From: JBGYPP01 sp041838515
GTDB lineage: Bacteria; Bacillota; Clostridia; Lachnospirales; Lachnospiraceae
DNA length: 45,392 nucleotides
Assembly: GCA_041838515.1 (NCBI GenBank)
Contig: JBGYPP010000013.1
Coordinates: 1 to 45,392, forward strand
Direction: 5' to 3'
The notes beneath the pieces were generated by a model. The model had not been told where the DNA came from. It saw only the letters and a program-made list of their open reading frames with translations, and did not search any database. A program made the position numbers and the translations under genes. Shown here piece by piece: positions 1-8,290 of this stretch. Position 1 is the first letter of the stretch; each line of letters begins with the position of its first letter.

Positions 1-9
1 AGGTATGCC

Positions 10-1410
10 ATGTATAAAGTATTATTAGCCGATGATGAGCCCCATGCACTGGCCTCCCTGCAGGCCTCCATCCCCTGGGGCTTTCTGGATCTGGAGGTGG
101 CCGCCCTGGCCAACAATGGTCTGGAGGTGCTGGACGTACTGGACAGACAGGAAATAGATATGATTATCACCGATATACAGATGCCCGGCATGGACGGCTT
201 GGAACTGTGCCGCCAGGCCCAGGAAAAGCACCCCCATATACCCATTATTCTGACCAGCGGCCATGCGGACTTCTCCTATGCCCAAAGCGCCATAGAATAC
301 GGCGTGCTGGGATACTGCCTAAAGCCCATAGACAGCTCCGCCCTCTGCGCCAATATCAAAAAGGCCTGCCTAAAAATAGACCGTAGGCGGCAGAAGAAGC
401 AGAACCCCTCCCTGGCCCAGGCCTTTGGAGAGGAGGATGAGCCGGCGCTGGCCCGGGCCCTGGAGGAAGCCGGGCTGCAGCTGGCCAGCTACCACCTGGC
501 ACTCTCCATAGGCGGCGGGGATCTGGGGGACAGCCTGGGCGCCAAGGCCACATTGCCCCTGGGCAGGGGGCGCTTTCTCTATTTCCTGCAGGATGGAAAA
601 AGCCTGGAAGAGAGGCTGGACCGCCTGGCTCCGGAGGCCTTTGGCGGACTGGCCCACTCCCCCGCCCCGGAGCGCCTGGCGGATCTGGAACCGAGTATAG
701 AACAGCTGCAGCTGGCCGCATACGGATATTGGATGGGCCAGGGCAAGGTGTTCGCCTCCCCCTTCTCCTGGCAGGATGGGGCCTGGATGGCAGAGGCTGC
801 TCCCCTGTTCCAAAGGGGAGATGAGACCGCCATAGGCGCCTTTCTCAGCCATATCCCCCATGCCATCAGCATCAAATGCGCCATGTGGGCCGGCAACAAC
901 CTGCCGGGCCTACTCAGCGCCGCCGAGGGGGAGGACGGCCAGGAGGAACCCTATTTCTATAGCTTTGAACAATTGACCCACAAATATGCCAGTTTTGACC
1001 AAATGCGCATAGAATTGCAAAAAAGACTACAGGCCGGGCAGGCCACTTCCATGCCCTCAAAGGAGTCCGGATTTGGCAGCGGCAACAGCAACTTCCTCAA
1101 AATCGTCCAATATATAGGCCAGCATTACACCAAGGATATCTCCCTGATCAGCGTGGCGGATGCGCTGAGCCTCAACCCAAGCTATGTCAGCCAGCTGTTC
1201 AAAAAGGAATCCGGCATTACATACACAAAATACCTCAGCGCGCTGCGCATAGACAAAGCCAAGGAGCTGCTGCTAAACACCAACCTCTCCTTGGCCCAAA
1301 TCAGCGAAGCTGTGGGATTTAACGATTATTTCTACTTCCTTAAGATCTTCAAAAAGGCCACGGGCATCAGCCCGGGCAAATATCTGTCTAAAACAGACCC
1401 CAGCGTTTAG
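10..1410 (+). CDS. Response regulator, CheY receiver + AraC-type DNA-binding domain (YesN class)
   Basis: 466-residue two-component response regulator, presumably activating transcription once phosphorylated by a partner histidine kinase; no kinase gene lies in the window, so it may sit just upstream. An N-terminal receiver domain (about 1-120) shows the acidic pair D8/D9, the phospho-acceptor D55 in TDIQMPGMDG, the TSG switch at 82-84 and K104 in CLKPID. A middle region of about 230 residues has no motif I recognise. The C-terminal 100 residues are an AraC double helix-turn-helix (ISLISVADALSLNPSYVSQ, then SLAQISEAVGFNDYFYFLK). The AGG at bases 1-3 is probably the end of its ribosome-binding site. 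It is the only plus-strand gene and its 3' end overlaps the convergent flippase gene by 23 bases. The signal it answers to cannot be read from the sequence; YesN relatives often control carbohydrate uptake. Confidence 0.9.
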   Translation: MYKVLLADDEPHALASLQASIPWGFLDLEVAALANNGLEVLDVLDRQEIDMIITDIQMPGMDGLELCRQAQEKHPHIPIILTSGHADFSYAQSAIEYGVLGYCLKPIDSSALCANIKKACLKIDRRRQKKQNPSLAQAFGEEDEPALARALEEAGLQLASYHLALSIGGGDLGDSLGAKATLPLGRGRFLYFLQDGKSLEERLDRLAPEAFGGLAHSPAPERLADLEPSIEQLQLAAYGYWMGQGKVFASPFSWQDGAWMAEAAPLFQRGDETAIGAFLSHIPHAISIKCAMWAGNNLPGLLSAAEGEDGQEEPYFYSFEQLTHKYASFDQMRIELQKRLQAGQATSMPSKESGFGSGNSNFLKIVQYIGQHYTKDISLISVADALSLNPSYVSQLFKKESGITYTKYLSALRIDKAKELLLNTNLSLAQISEAVGFNDYFYFLKIFKKATGISPGKYLSKTDPSV

Positions 1411-3055
1411 CCAGGCCTGCCAGACGGCCGCCCATGGGCCAGGCCCGCAGTTCCTCCTCTCCCACTATGCCCAGGGCCAGCACCAGCCAGCCATAGATGG
1501 CCGCGCCTGCCGGCAGGGCCAGAAAAAGGCCCAGCGCATAGGAGGGGTAAATCAAGTAGGACAGCTGGTATATGCCATAGACAAAGCCGCCCATCAGCAC
1601 AGAGGCCAGCAGAGGCAGAAAAAAGCTGCGCCTCCACTCCTGCTTGTAGCCTATGGCCATTTTGGCGCTGCTGTGGTTGAGTATGCTGACGGTCAGCGCA
1701 TAGACTCCGGAGCTGATGCACAGCGCATACAGGCCCAGATCCGTCCAAAGAAGCAAGGGAATCAGAACTAATGTTTGCAGCGCCAGGCCTATCAGCGCAT
1801 GGAATATAGGCCTGTGCACCTGCCCCAGCCCCTGCAGCACCGGCGTGCTCAGTGTGGAGAGGGCGTAAAAGACCACTGTGGGCGCCAGCCATGTCAGCAG
1901 GGAGGCCGCCTGGGAAAGGCTGTCCTCCGGACGGCCAAACAACACCGCAAGTATAGGCCTGGCCAGGATCAGCAGACCCAGGGCGGAGGGCAGTGTCAGC
2001 ACCATGGTGGCTTTCACCGCCTTGGCATTTTGGGCCGCCGCCTCCGCATAATCCTGCCTGGCCATGGCTCCGCTCATGGCCGGCAGCATGGCCGCCGCCA
2101 TGGCCGAGGCAAAGGCTATGGGTATGTTGACCACGGTCATGGCCTGTCCGGCAAAAATGCCGTACTGGGAATACACCCAGGCTGAGGCCTGGGCTTTTTG
2201 GTATATGTATATTTTTGTAAAGAGCATATTGTTCAGGGATGCATTGAGGTTGTACACAGCCGTGGCCAGCACAAAGGGCAAAACAGCGGTGAGGATCTGG
2301 CGGCTGATGGCGCCATATCCCTCTATTTTCCTCCTGCCCCTGCGCAAACGCCTGGCCAGGTATGCCCTGTTGCCCCCATACAAAGCCCAGACCAGCAGCA
2401 GGCCTGCGGCCACACCCGCCCCGGTACCCAGCGCGCTGCCCATGGCGCCAAACATAGGCCCCAGGCTGTCCGACGCCACAGCAGGGGCAATGCGGGAGGC
2501 CCATTCCGCGCCCTGGCTCTGTCCGGCCATGCCCACCAGCCACAGCGCTGCGCCTATGGACACCAGTCCATTCACCGCCTGCTCCAGCACCTGGGAAAGG
2601 GAGGTGGGCGCCATATTGCCATGGGCTTGAAAAAAGCCCCGCAGAACGCCCAAAATGCCGTAGAGGAAGATGGTAGGCGCAAATACCCGTAAGACAAAAA
2701 CAGCCGCCCCGTCCACCAGCCACGGGGCCGCCACATACAAAAAACTGCCGGCCAAAGCCCCCACCAGGCACACATAAACCAGCGCGCAGCGGAATATCCT
2801 CTGCGCGCCCACATACTCCCGCAAGGCCAACTTGGCCGCTATCACCCTGGACACCGCCGAGGGTATGCTATAGGAGGAGATCAACAGCACTATAGTATAA
2901 ATATTGTAGGCGGAGGTGTAATATCCCATGCCCTCCTCGCCTATGGCTCTGGCCAAAGGCACCCTATAGATCAGGCCCAGTATGCGGCTGATAATGCCTG
3001 CCGCCGCCAGTATGCCCGCCTGCGCCACCAAATCGTCTTTTTTTGCCTGCGCCAT
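1388..3055 (-). CDS. Polysaccharide/lipid flippase of the SpoVB-MurJ (MOP) family
   Basis: 555-residue polytopic membrane protein, largely hydrophobic and compatible with about 14 transmembrane helices. The N-terminal part (AGILAAAGIISRILGLIYR, then EGMGYYTSAYNIYTI and LISSYSIPSAVSRVIA) is the signature of the Firmicutes SpoVB/YtgP branch of the MOP exporter superfamily. Members flip undecaprenyl-linked intermediates such as lipid II, or act in spore cortex synthesis. The ATG at 3055 follows the glgA stop by four bases, so the two are probably co-transcribed from the glgA promoter. The last 23 bases overlap the convergent response regulator gene. A second, more divergent MOP-like protein is encoded near 33 kb, so which of the two supports wall synthesis and which exports another polymer cannot be decided here. 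Confidence 0.85.
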   Translation of the reverse strand: MAQAKKDDLVAQAGILAAAGIISRILGLIYRVPLARAIGEEGMGYYTSAYNIYTIVLLISSYSIPSAVSRVIAAKLALREYVGAQRIFRCALVYVCLVGALAGSFLYVAAPWLVDGAAVFVLRVFAPTIFLYGILGVLRGFFQAHGNMAPTSLSQVLEQAVNGLVSIGAALWLVGMAGQSQGAEWASRIAPAVASDSLGPMFGAMGSALGTGAGVAAGLLLVWALYGGNRAYLARRLRRGRRKIEGYGAISRQILTAVLPFVLATAVYNLNASLNNMLFTKIYIYQKAQASAWVYSQYGIFAGQAMTVVNIPIAFASAMAAAMLPAMSGAMARQDYAEAAAQNAKAVKATMVLTLPSALGLLILARPILAVLFGRPEDSLSQAASLLTWLAPTVVFYALSTLSTPVLQGLGQVHRPIFHALIGLALQTLVLIPLLLWTDLGLYALCISSGVYALTVSILNHSSAKMAIGYKQEWRRSFFLPLLASVLMGGFVYGIYQLSYLIYPSYALGLFLALPAGAAIYGWLVLALGIVGEEELRAWPMGGRLAGLAKRWGLF

Positions 3056-3059
3056 ATCT

Positions 3060-4505
3060 CTAGCCTGTCAGCCAATCGTACATCTCTTGATACTTGCCAG
3101 CAGAACTGTACCAGGAGAAATCCTTGGCCATGGCCCTATCCACCATCTTGTTCCACTCCCTCTTGTAGTCATAGTATATACGCTGGGCATAGCGCACAGC
3201 CGCCATCATCTCATGAGCATTGTAATTGGTAAAGCTGAATCCCGTGCCGGCGGCGGCATACTCATTATACGGCTCCACCGTATCCTTTAGGCCGCCGGTC
3301 TCCCGCACTATGGGCAGCGTGCCATACCGCAGGGATATCAACTGGCTCAATCCACAGGGCTCGAAAAGGGAGGGCATCAAAAAGGCATCACAGGCCGCAT
3401 ATATCCTATGGGAAAGGGGATCGGAATAATAGATGTTGGCAGATACCTTATCCCCATATTTCCAGGCGAAATGCCTGAACATATTTTCGTACTTTTCCTC
3501 TCCCGTACCCAGAACCACAATCTGAATATCGTCCTGGCACAGCTCATCCATCACATGGGCGATAAGATCCAGGCCTTTCTGGTCCGTCAGCCGGGAGATC
3601 AGGCCTATCATCATCTTCCTCTCATCCTTGCATAGGCCCAATTCCTCCTGCAATTTCTTCTTGTTCTTGGGCTTTTCCTTGCGGAAAGTGACCGCATTGT
3701 AGGAATAGGGCAGATGGGGATCCGTTTCCGGATTGAACTCCTCATAATCTATGCCATTGACTATGCCCCGCAAATCCCCGCTCCTGGCCTGGAGCAGGCC
3801 CTCCAGACCCTCGCCGTAGAATTTGGTCATAATCTCCTTTGCGTAGGTTTCGCTGACCGTGGTGACGGCATCGGCATATACTATGCCGCCCTTGAGCAGA
3901 TTGGCATCTTTATAGGCCTCCAGCTTGTCCGGAGTGAAGTAATACTCCGGCAGGCCGGTGATCTGCTGTACGGTCTTGGGATCCCACTTCCCTTGGAATT
4001 TGAGATTATGTATGGTGATCACGCTCTTGATATTGCGGAAAAAATCCCCGTCGTGGAATCGCTCCTTGAGATAGACAGGCACCAGGCCGGTCTGCCAGTC
4101 ATGGCAGTGGATGACCTGGGGGGCAAAGTCCAGCAGGGGCAGGGCCGACAGCGCCGCCTTGCTGAAAAAGGCATACTTCTCTATCTCGAAGCGAGCATCA
4201 TCGCTATAGGGCTTGGGCCCGCCAAAATACCCCTCGTTGTCTATAAAATAGTACTGCACGCCGTCCACCCGGGCGCCCAACACGCCCACATAGACGCTCT
4301 TCCAATGGAAATCCAGGTAAAAATGGGTGATATACTCCAGCCTGTCCTTGAGATCCTGGCGCATACAATCATACTTGGGCAACATGACGCGTACGTCATA
4401 GTATTCCTTACTAATGCACTTGGGCAGAGAGCCCACCACATCCGCCAGCCCTCCGGTTTTGACAAAGGGCACGGCTTCGGAAGCCACAAACAATATCTTT
4501 CGCAT
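3060..4505 (-). CDS. glgA: Glycogen synthase (ADP-glucose type, GT5)
   Basis: 481 residues, close to the usual 477-490 for bacterial GlgA. Transfers glucose from ADP-glucose to the non-reducing end of alpha-1,4-glucan. The N-terminus carries the ADP-glucose-binding KTGGLADVVGSLPK motif (K16), followed by a GT5 starch synthase domain (HCHDWQTGLVPVYL) and a C-terminal GT-B lobe with LISRLTDQKGLDLI and the catalytic-loop sequence PSLFEPCGLSQLISLRYG. An upstream in-frame Met at 4565 is unlikely because it precedes the predicted transcription start; the ATG at 4505 has TAAGGAGGAGATC directly before it. No other glycogen gene (glgB, glgC, glgD, glgP) is adjacent, so it is separated from its pathway partners. 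The flippase gene follows four bases after its stop. Confidence 0.96.
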   Translation of the reverse strand: MRKILFVASEAVPFVKTGGLADVVGSLPKCISKEYYDVRVMLPKYDCMRQDLKDRLEYITHFYLDFHWKSVYVGVLGARVDGVQYYFIDNEGYFGGPKPYSDDARFEIEKYAFFSKAALSALPLLDFAPQVIHCHDWQTGLVPVYLKERFHDGDFFRNIKSVITIHNLKFQGKWDPKTVQQITGLPEYYFTPDKLEAYKDANLLKGGIVYADAVTTVSETYAKEIMTKFYGEGLEGLLQARSGDLRGIVNGIDYEEFNPETDPHLPYSYNAVTFRKEKPKNKKKLQEELGLCKDERKMMIGLISRLTDQKGLDLIAHVMDELCQDDIQIVVLGTGEEKYENMFRHFAWKYGDKVSANIYYSDPLSHRIYAACDAFLMPSLFEPCGLSQLISLRYGTLPIVRETGGLKDTVEPYNEYAAAGTGFSFTNYNAHEMMAAVRYAQRIYYDYKREWNKMVDRAMAKDFSWYSSAGKYQEMYDWLTG

Positions 4506-4554
4506 GATCTCCTCCTTAGAATGGCATCTACCCATACCATGATATCCTATAGAT

Positions 4555-4583
4555 AGAATATCCAAAAACGGCTCCTAATTCAA
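4555..4583 (-). promoter_or_regulatory. Predicted sigma-A promoter of glgA
   Basis: On the minus strand, TTGAAT (4583-4578) and TATTCT (4560-4555) are separated by exactly 17 bases. Transcription would begin near 4548, leaving a leader of about 43 nt that ends in the strong glgA ribosome-binding site. Confidence 0.6.
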
Positions 4584-4644
4584 GATTTTTTGTAAAAAAA
4601 CACGAAATTTTCCACTGGAAATCCGCGAAGCGCTATAGATAAGT

Positions 4645-4684
4645 AAAAAAAAGCCAATCTCCATATGCTATATGGAAATTGGCT
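4645..4684 (-). terminator. Rho-independent terminator of tRNA-Leu
   Basis: Minus-strand hairpin with outer stem AGCCAAT/ATTGGCT and inner stem CCATAT/ATATGG around a short loop, followed directly by eight T. It starts about 10 bases after the tRNA 3' end and isolates the tRNA from glgA downstream. Confidence 0.85.
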
Positions 4685-4693
4685 GCTGATGAC

Positions 4694-4773
4694 TGCCGTT
4701 GATGGGAGTTGAACCCATATGGTTTCCCGTACGATTTTGAGTCGTATGCGTCTGCCGATTCCGCCACAACGGC
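4694..4773 (-). tRNA. tRNA-Leu (anticodon CAA)
   Basis: Folds as a complete cloverleaf: acceptor GCCGTTG/CAACGGC, D arm GCG...CGC, anticodon stem TACGA/TCGTA with loop CTCAAAA (anticodon CAA, reading UUG), and T arm ATGGG-TTCAACT-CCCAT. Discriminator is A. The variable region is 11 bases (CGGGAAACCAT) with a GG/CC mini-stem, short for a class II tRNA-Leu, giving 80 nt in total. The 3' CCA is not encoded (next bases are GTC), so it must be added by a nucleotidyltransferase. It has its own promoter and terminator. Confidence 0.95.
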
Positions 4774-4797
4774 CTTTGTCCTTATCGAACAAGAGAA

Positions 4798-4826
4798 ATT
4801 CTATCACAGGGATAGCAAAAAAGCAA
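4798..4826 (-). promoter_or_regulatory. Predicted sigma-A promoter of tRNA-Leu
   Basis: Minus-strand TTGCTT (4826-4821), 17-base spacer, TAGAAT (4803-4798). Transcription would start near 4791, about 18 bases before the mature tRNA. The T-rich stretch just upstream (minus strand) is shared with the tail of the preceding terminator. Confidence 0.7.
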
Positions 4827-4835
4827 TAGTATTTT

Positions 4836-4891
4836 AAAAAAAAATGCGAATCCCAGGCGGCAGACGCTGACATCCGCGCCCGCCGCCTGGG
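4836..4891 (-). terminator. Terminator of the shikimate operon
   Basis: Perfect 10-bp stem CCCAGGCGGC/GCCGCCTGGG with a 20-base loop on the minus strand. A run of nine T begins seven bases after the stem. It lies about 130 bases past the stop of the aroQ fusion gene and just before the tRNA promoter. Confidence 0.7.
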
Positions 4892-5017
4892 AGTTCCTAT
4901 CAGCTCCGCAGCCATGTTCCATCCGGTTCTCAGGCGGCCAGATCCAGGGAAAGCCCGGTCCTCAGACTACCCCGCCCGGATGCCGGCTCCGCCAAAAAAT
5001 CCGACTTATCCGCAAAT

Positions 5018-6334
5018 TCAAGCCATATTCCTGGCCAGAACGCCCACATCCTTTGCCACATACTCCGGCAGGACCTCCGCACCCTTCTCCCTGGAGGCCT
5101 TGGCCAGATCCTCCAGCCGTGTTTCTCCGCTGAGCACCAACAGGCTGTCTATGCCGGCCGCCTTGCCCGAGGCTATGTCGGTGTAGAGGCGGTCTCCTAT
5201 GACTATGGTTTCCTCCGGCTTGGCCCCATAGCGCTCCATGGCCAGGGCCAGCATCTCCGGCTTGGGCTTGCCCAGGTAGAGGGGATCTTTTTGCGTGGCC
5301 ATGCGTATGGCCTCACACATAGCGCCGCAGTCTGGCACAAAGCCAAAGGACACGGGGCAGCGCAGATCCGGATTGGTGGCGATATACACTACCTCTTGGG
5401 TGCTCAATATTTTACAAGTGTTGCGCATCTTCTCAAAACTCAGCTCCCGGTCAAAGCCCACCAGCACCACATCCACTGGCTCCACCCGGGTGCTGACATC
5501 CACGCCCCCCTCCCGCAGCTGCGCCACCATGGATTCCGTACCCTGGACATAGACCTTTTGCCCCTTGTGGTATTTGGCCAGGTAGTCCAGCGCGGCCTGG
5601 GTGGAGGTAAAGAAATTCTCCTCTCCGGCGGCCACGCCCAAATCCCCCATCTTACGCACATATTCCGCCGTGGAATACGAGGAGTTATTGGTCACAAAGA
5701 CATAGGTGCCGCCCTTCTTCTGTATGGCCTCCAAAAAAGCCGTGCTGCCGGCAAAGAGTTCCTGATCCAGATATATGGTGCCGTCCATATCCAGCAAGAA
5801 GAGTTTCTTGCCGGCCAGCGCCTGCCGCAGATCCGCCTCCGGAGATAATTGGCTGCGGCCGGCTCTGGGCCTGGCCTTGCCCTTGCCCGCAGCCGTGGCC
5901 AGACGGGCGGCTATATTCTCCAGAGCCTGCTCATATCCGGCCAAGCCCTGGCCGGATATCTGCCCATGGCAGACGGCCCGTATCATGCTGGTGTTGCGAA
6001 AATCCTCCCTGGCGTGTATGTCGGATATATGCACCTCTATCTTGGGCATGCTCAGAGCCGCAAGGGCATCCCTGATGCACACGCTGGTATGGGTCAGGCC
6101 GCCCGGATTGATCAATATGGCCGCCGTTCCATCCCAATACGCCGCCTGCAATCTGTCGATAATGGCTCCCTCATGATTGCTCTGAAAGGCTTCCACCTCC
6201 AGATGCAGCTCCCTGGCCTTGCGCTCCAGGCGGTTCACCAGGGTGGCGTAATCCTCCTCGCCATAGATATTTTTCTGCCTTATGCCCAGGAAATTCAAAT
6301 TCGGCCCATTGACCACCAATACCTTTTGCGCCAT
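5018..6334 (-). CDS. aroQ: Fusion: type II 3-dehydroquinate dehydratase (AroQ) + HAD-IIA phosphatase
   Basis: 438-residue protein with two complete domains. Residues 1-145 are a type II dehydroquinase, the third shikimate-pathway step: NGPNLNFLG, R19, catalytic Y24, NHEG (54-57), NPGGLTHTS (77-85) and VHISDIHARE. After a basic, low-complexity linker (about 146-172) comes a full HAD-IIA (NagD-like) phosphatase: nucleophile motif DMDGT (from D182), VTNNSS, GKPKPEM and GDRLYTD. Both domains keep their key residues, so both may be active; the phosphatase substrate is unknown. The ATG at 6334 has TAAAGGAGGAGATGGC in front of it. It lies 13 bases after the aroE::aroK stop, in the same operon. No stop or frameshift separates the domains. 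It could still be two ancestral genes joined by loss of a stop codon. Confidence 0.9.
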   Translation of the reverse strand: MAQKVLVVNGPNLNFLGIRQKNIYGEEDYATLVNRLERKARELHLEVEAFQSNHEGAIIDRLQAAYWDGTAAILINPGGLTHTSVCIRDALAALSMPKIEVHISDIHAREDFRNTSMIRAVCHGQISGQGLAGYEQALENIAARLATAAGKGKARPRAGRSQLSPEADLRQALAGKKLFLLDMDGTIYLDQELFAGSTAFLEAIQKKGGTYVFVTNNSSYSTAEYVRKMGDLGVAAGEENFFTSTQAALDYLAKYHKGQKVYVQGTESMVAQLREGGVDVSTRVEPVDVVLVGFDRELSFEKMRNTCKILSTQEVVYIATNPDLRCPVSFGFVPDCGAMCEAIRMATQKDPLYLGKPKPEMLALAMERYGAKPEETIVIGDRLYTDIASGKAAGIDSLLVLSGETRLEDLAKASREKGAEVLPEYVAKDVGVLARNMA

Positions 6335-6347
6335 GCCATCTCCTCCT

Positions 6348-7781
6348 TTACCTTGACAACTCTGCCTCTCTGGCCGCCAGCGCCGGCAAAAGGATCTGGA
6401 GCATACGCTCCCCGTCCTCCTCTCCCTGTATGCGCATATGGGACACCTGCCGGTATAGATCCAACCTCTGCTCATACAGGCTGCGCACGGACTCCCAGCC
6501 TCCGTCCAGCAGAGGCCGGCCGGTATCCCCCCTCAGTCTGGCCTCTACCAAGTCCCAGGGCGTATCTATCCACAGGGCCGTTGCCTCCTCCAGCCTCCGC
6601 CTGTTCTCCGGGGTCTTAGGCAAGCCGCCTCCGGCGGCTATGACCAGGGAACGCCTTTCCATCAGCAAGCCAAAGGCCTCCGCCTCCCGCTCCCGGAAAT
6701 AGGACTCTCCCTTCTCAGCGAAGATTTGCCGCACAGACCTGCCCTCCCTTGCCTCCAGCCAAGCATCCATATCCACAAAGGGCCGCCCCAGCCTCTGCGC
6801 CAGCCTAGGCCCCAGCCAGCTCTTTCCGCATCCCATAAATCCCAGCAAAACCACATTGGCCGGCTTGCCCGCCTCCATACGAGCCAGCGTATGCCGCCTT
6901 TCCTCCGCATCAAAAGCCCTGCCCGTCCACAGGCCATAGGCCTCCATTCCCTGGAATACCAGCATGGGCAGGCCGTTGGACACTCTGCCCTCCAAGGCCC
7001 TGCCGGAGCCGGCCATGGCCGCCCGCACCCGGGAGAGGCACAGGCTCTCCTCCGGCGCAAAGATCATATCCAGCATATGGGCAAATCGGCCATACAGCCC
7101 CATATCCATGGACTGCTCCCCCTTGGCCTGCCTCCAAAGACCCTCCAAGGGGCAGGCGCCCGCATTGGGGGCCAGGCCCACAGAGGTGGCCTGTATGCCC
7201 ACCAGACTGCCCATGGGCTGCGCCGCCAGCCAGTCCATATCCTCCACAGCGGCAAAACCCCGGCCAAACAGGGCATTGGCCCGCTCCGCCAAGGCCTCGG
7301 CAGCCTCCCTCCCCCTGTTGAGTATATGCAGCCTGGCCGCACCGGCCCTCCCCGCAGCATAGGCCGCAGCAGCCGCAGCCCCCCCGGCGCCCAGCAGCAG
7401 CCATTCCCGGCCTTGTGCAGGTATACCCGCCGCATCCATGGCGGCCAGCAGGCCGCTCCAATCCGTGTTGTGTCCCTCCCAGCCTTTTTCCCCCCGCCGC
7501 AGCGTATTGACTGCGCCTATAAAGGCTCCGTCCTCAGCCACCGAAGCCAGATAGGGCATAACCTGGCTCTTGTAGGGAACTGTGATATTCAGACCCTGGT
7601 ATCCCAGCGCATAGGCTCCTGACAGCGCAGCCTCCACATCCCCCTCCTCCACGGAGAAAGCTCCATAGAGCAGATTGTCCTTATATTCTGCCGCCAAGCC
7701 ATTATGCAGGCTCGGAGAAAGGCTGTGTCCCACGGGATGGCCTATCAGCCCCAGAAAACGGGTATGCCCATCCACCCTCAC
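6348..7781 (-). CDS. aroE: Fusion: shikimate dehydrogenase (AroE) + shikimate kinase (AroK)
   Basis: 477-residue bifunctional enzyme for steps 4 and 5 of the shikimate pathway. Residues 1-300 are AroE: substrate serines S20/S22 in GHSLSPSLHN, catalytic K71 in NITVPYK, D107 in HNTDWSG, the NADP-binding GAGGA at 131-135 and NGLPMLVFQG near the end. Residues 308-477 are AroK: P-loop GFMGCGKS (314-321), FVDMDAW (336-341), the GGG shikimate contact (384-386) and a lid around RLRGDTGRPLL. The start is taken as the GTG at 7781, which overlaps the yqeG stop as GTGA and has AAAGGGGGAGG about 10 bases upstream; an ATG at 7859 would overlap the upstream gene by 82 bases and add a tail unlike AroE. It is followed by aroQ, so one operon supplies three consecutive activities. 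Confidence 0.93.
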   Translation of the reverse strand: MRVDGHTRFLGLIGHPVGHSLSPSLHNGLAAEYKDNLLYGAFSVEEGDVEAALSGAYALGYQGLNITVPYKSQVMPYLASVAEDGAFIGAVNTLRRGEKGWEGHNTDWSGLLAAMDAAGIPAQGREWLLLGAGGAAAAAAYAAGRAGAARLHILNRGREAAEALAERANALFGRGFAAVEDMDWLAAQPMGSLVGIQATSVGLAPNAGACPLEGLWRQAKGEQSMDMGLYGRFAHMLDMIFAPEESLCLSRVRAAMAGSGRALEGRVSNGLPMLVFQGMEAYGLWTGRAFDAEERRHTLARMEAGKPANVVLLGFMGCGKSWLGPRLAQRLGRPFVDMDAWLEAREGRSVRQIFAEKGESYFREREAEAFGLLMERRSLVIAAGGGLPKTPENRRRLEEATALWIDTPWDLVEARLRGDTGRPLLDGGWESVRSLYEQRLDLYRQVSHMRIQGEEDGERMLQILLPALAAREAELSR

Positions 7782-8287
7782 TCCCACAGCCTCCCCCTTT
7801 CCCTGGCATAAGCCGCCAAAATGGGCTTCTCCGCCAGCCGTTTCAAGCGTATCTGCCATTCCTCCGCCGGATGTATGGGCCGGACCAGGCAGGTAGCCAT
7901 GCCCAGCGCCTTTGCCCCCCAGATATCCGTAAACAGCTGATCCCCCACCATAAGCACCTGACTAGGCACGGCGCCCAAGCTCTCCATGGCCCGTCTGTAT
8001 CCCCCAGGCAAGGGCTTGCCCCCCTTGTGTATATAGGCCGCCCCTACCTGCTCGGCAAAGGCCTGCACCCTGGCCTCCCCGTTGTTGGAGAGCAGCATAT
8101 AGGCCATATCCAGACTGTCCAGCCGGAGAAACATCTCCTTAACACCCTCAGCCGGAGGACCGCCATGGACGGCAAGCGTATTGTCTATGTCAAAAATCAC
8201 GGCCCGGATGCCCCGGGACTTCCACTGCAAAAAATCCATATCCGCAGCCGAGGCCACAGCCATATCCGGAAATAAAGTCCTCCACAT
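7778..8287 (-). CDS. YqeG-family HAD-IIIA phosphatase
   Basis: 169 residues, typical for the YqeG/Gep4-like branch of HAD class IIIA. The nucleophile motif is DIDNTL with D33 and D35; motif II is LLSNN, the lysine is in KGGKPLPGG, and motif IV is VGDQLFTDIWGAKALGM. Related proteins dephosphorylate phosphatidylglycerophosphate in mitochondria, but the bacterial role is not settled and the family often sits beside aroE in Firmicutes, as here. The ATG at 8287 lies three bases after the nrdR stop, with AAAGGA upstream. Its stop overlaps the GTG start of the aroE fusion. Confidence 0.9.
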   Translation of the reverse strand: MWRTLFPDMAVASAADMDFLQWKSRGIRAVIFDIDNTLAVHGGPPAEGVKEMFLRLDSLDMAYMLLSNNGEARVQAFAEQVGAAYIHKGGKPLPGGYRRAMESLGAVPSQVLMVGDQLFTDIWGAKALGMATCLVRPIHPAEEWQIRLKRLAEKPILAAYARERGRLWE

Positions 8288-8290
8288 ATG

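Noticed and set aside
4580..4915. 111-codon minus-strand frame
   Set aside because: It spans the tRNA-Leu gene and two terminators.
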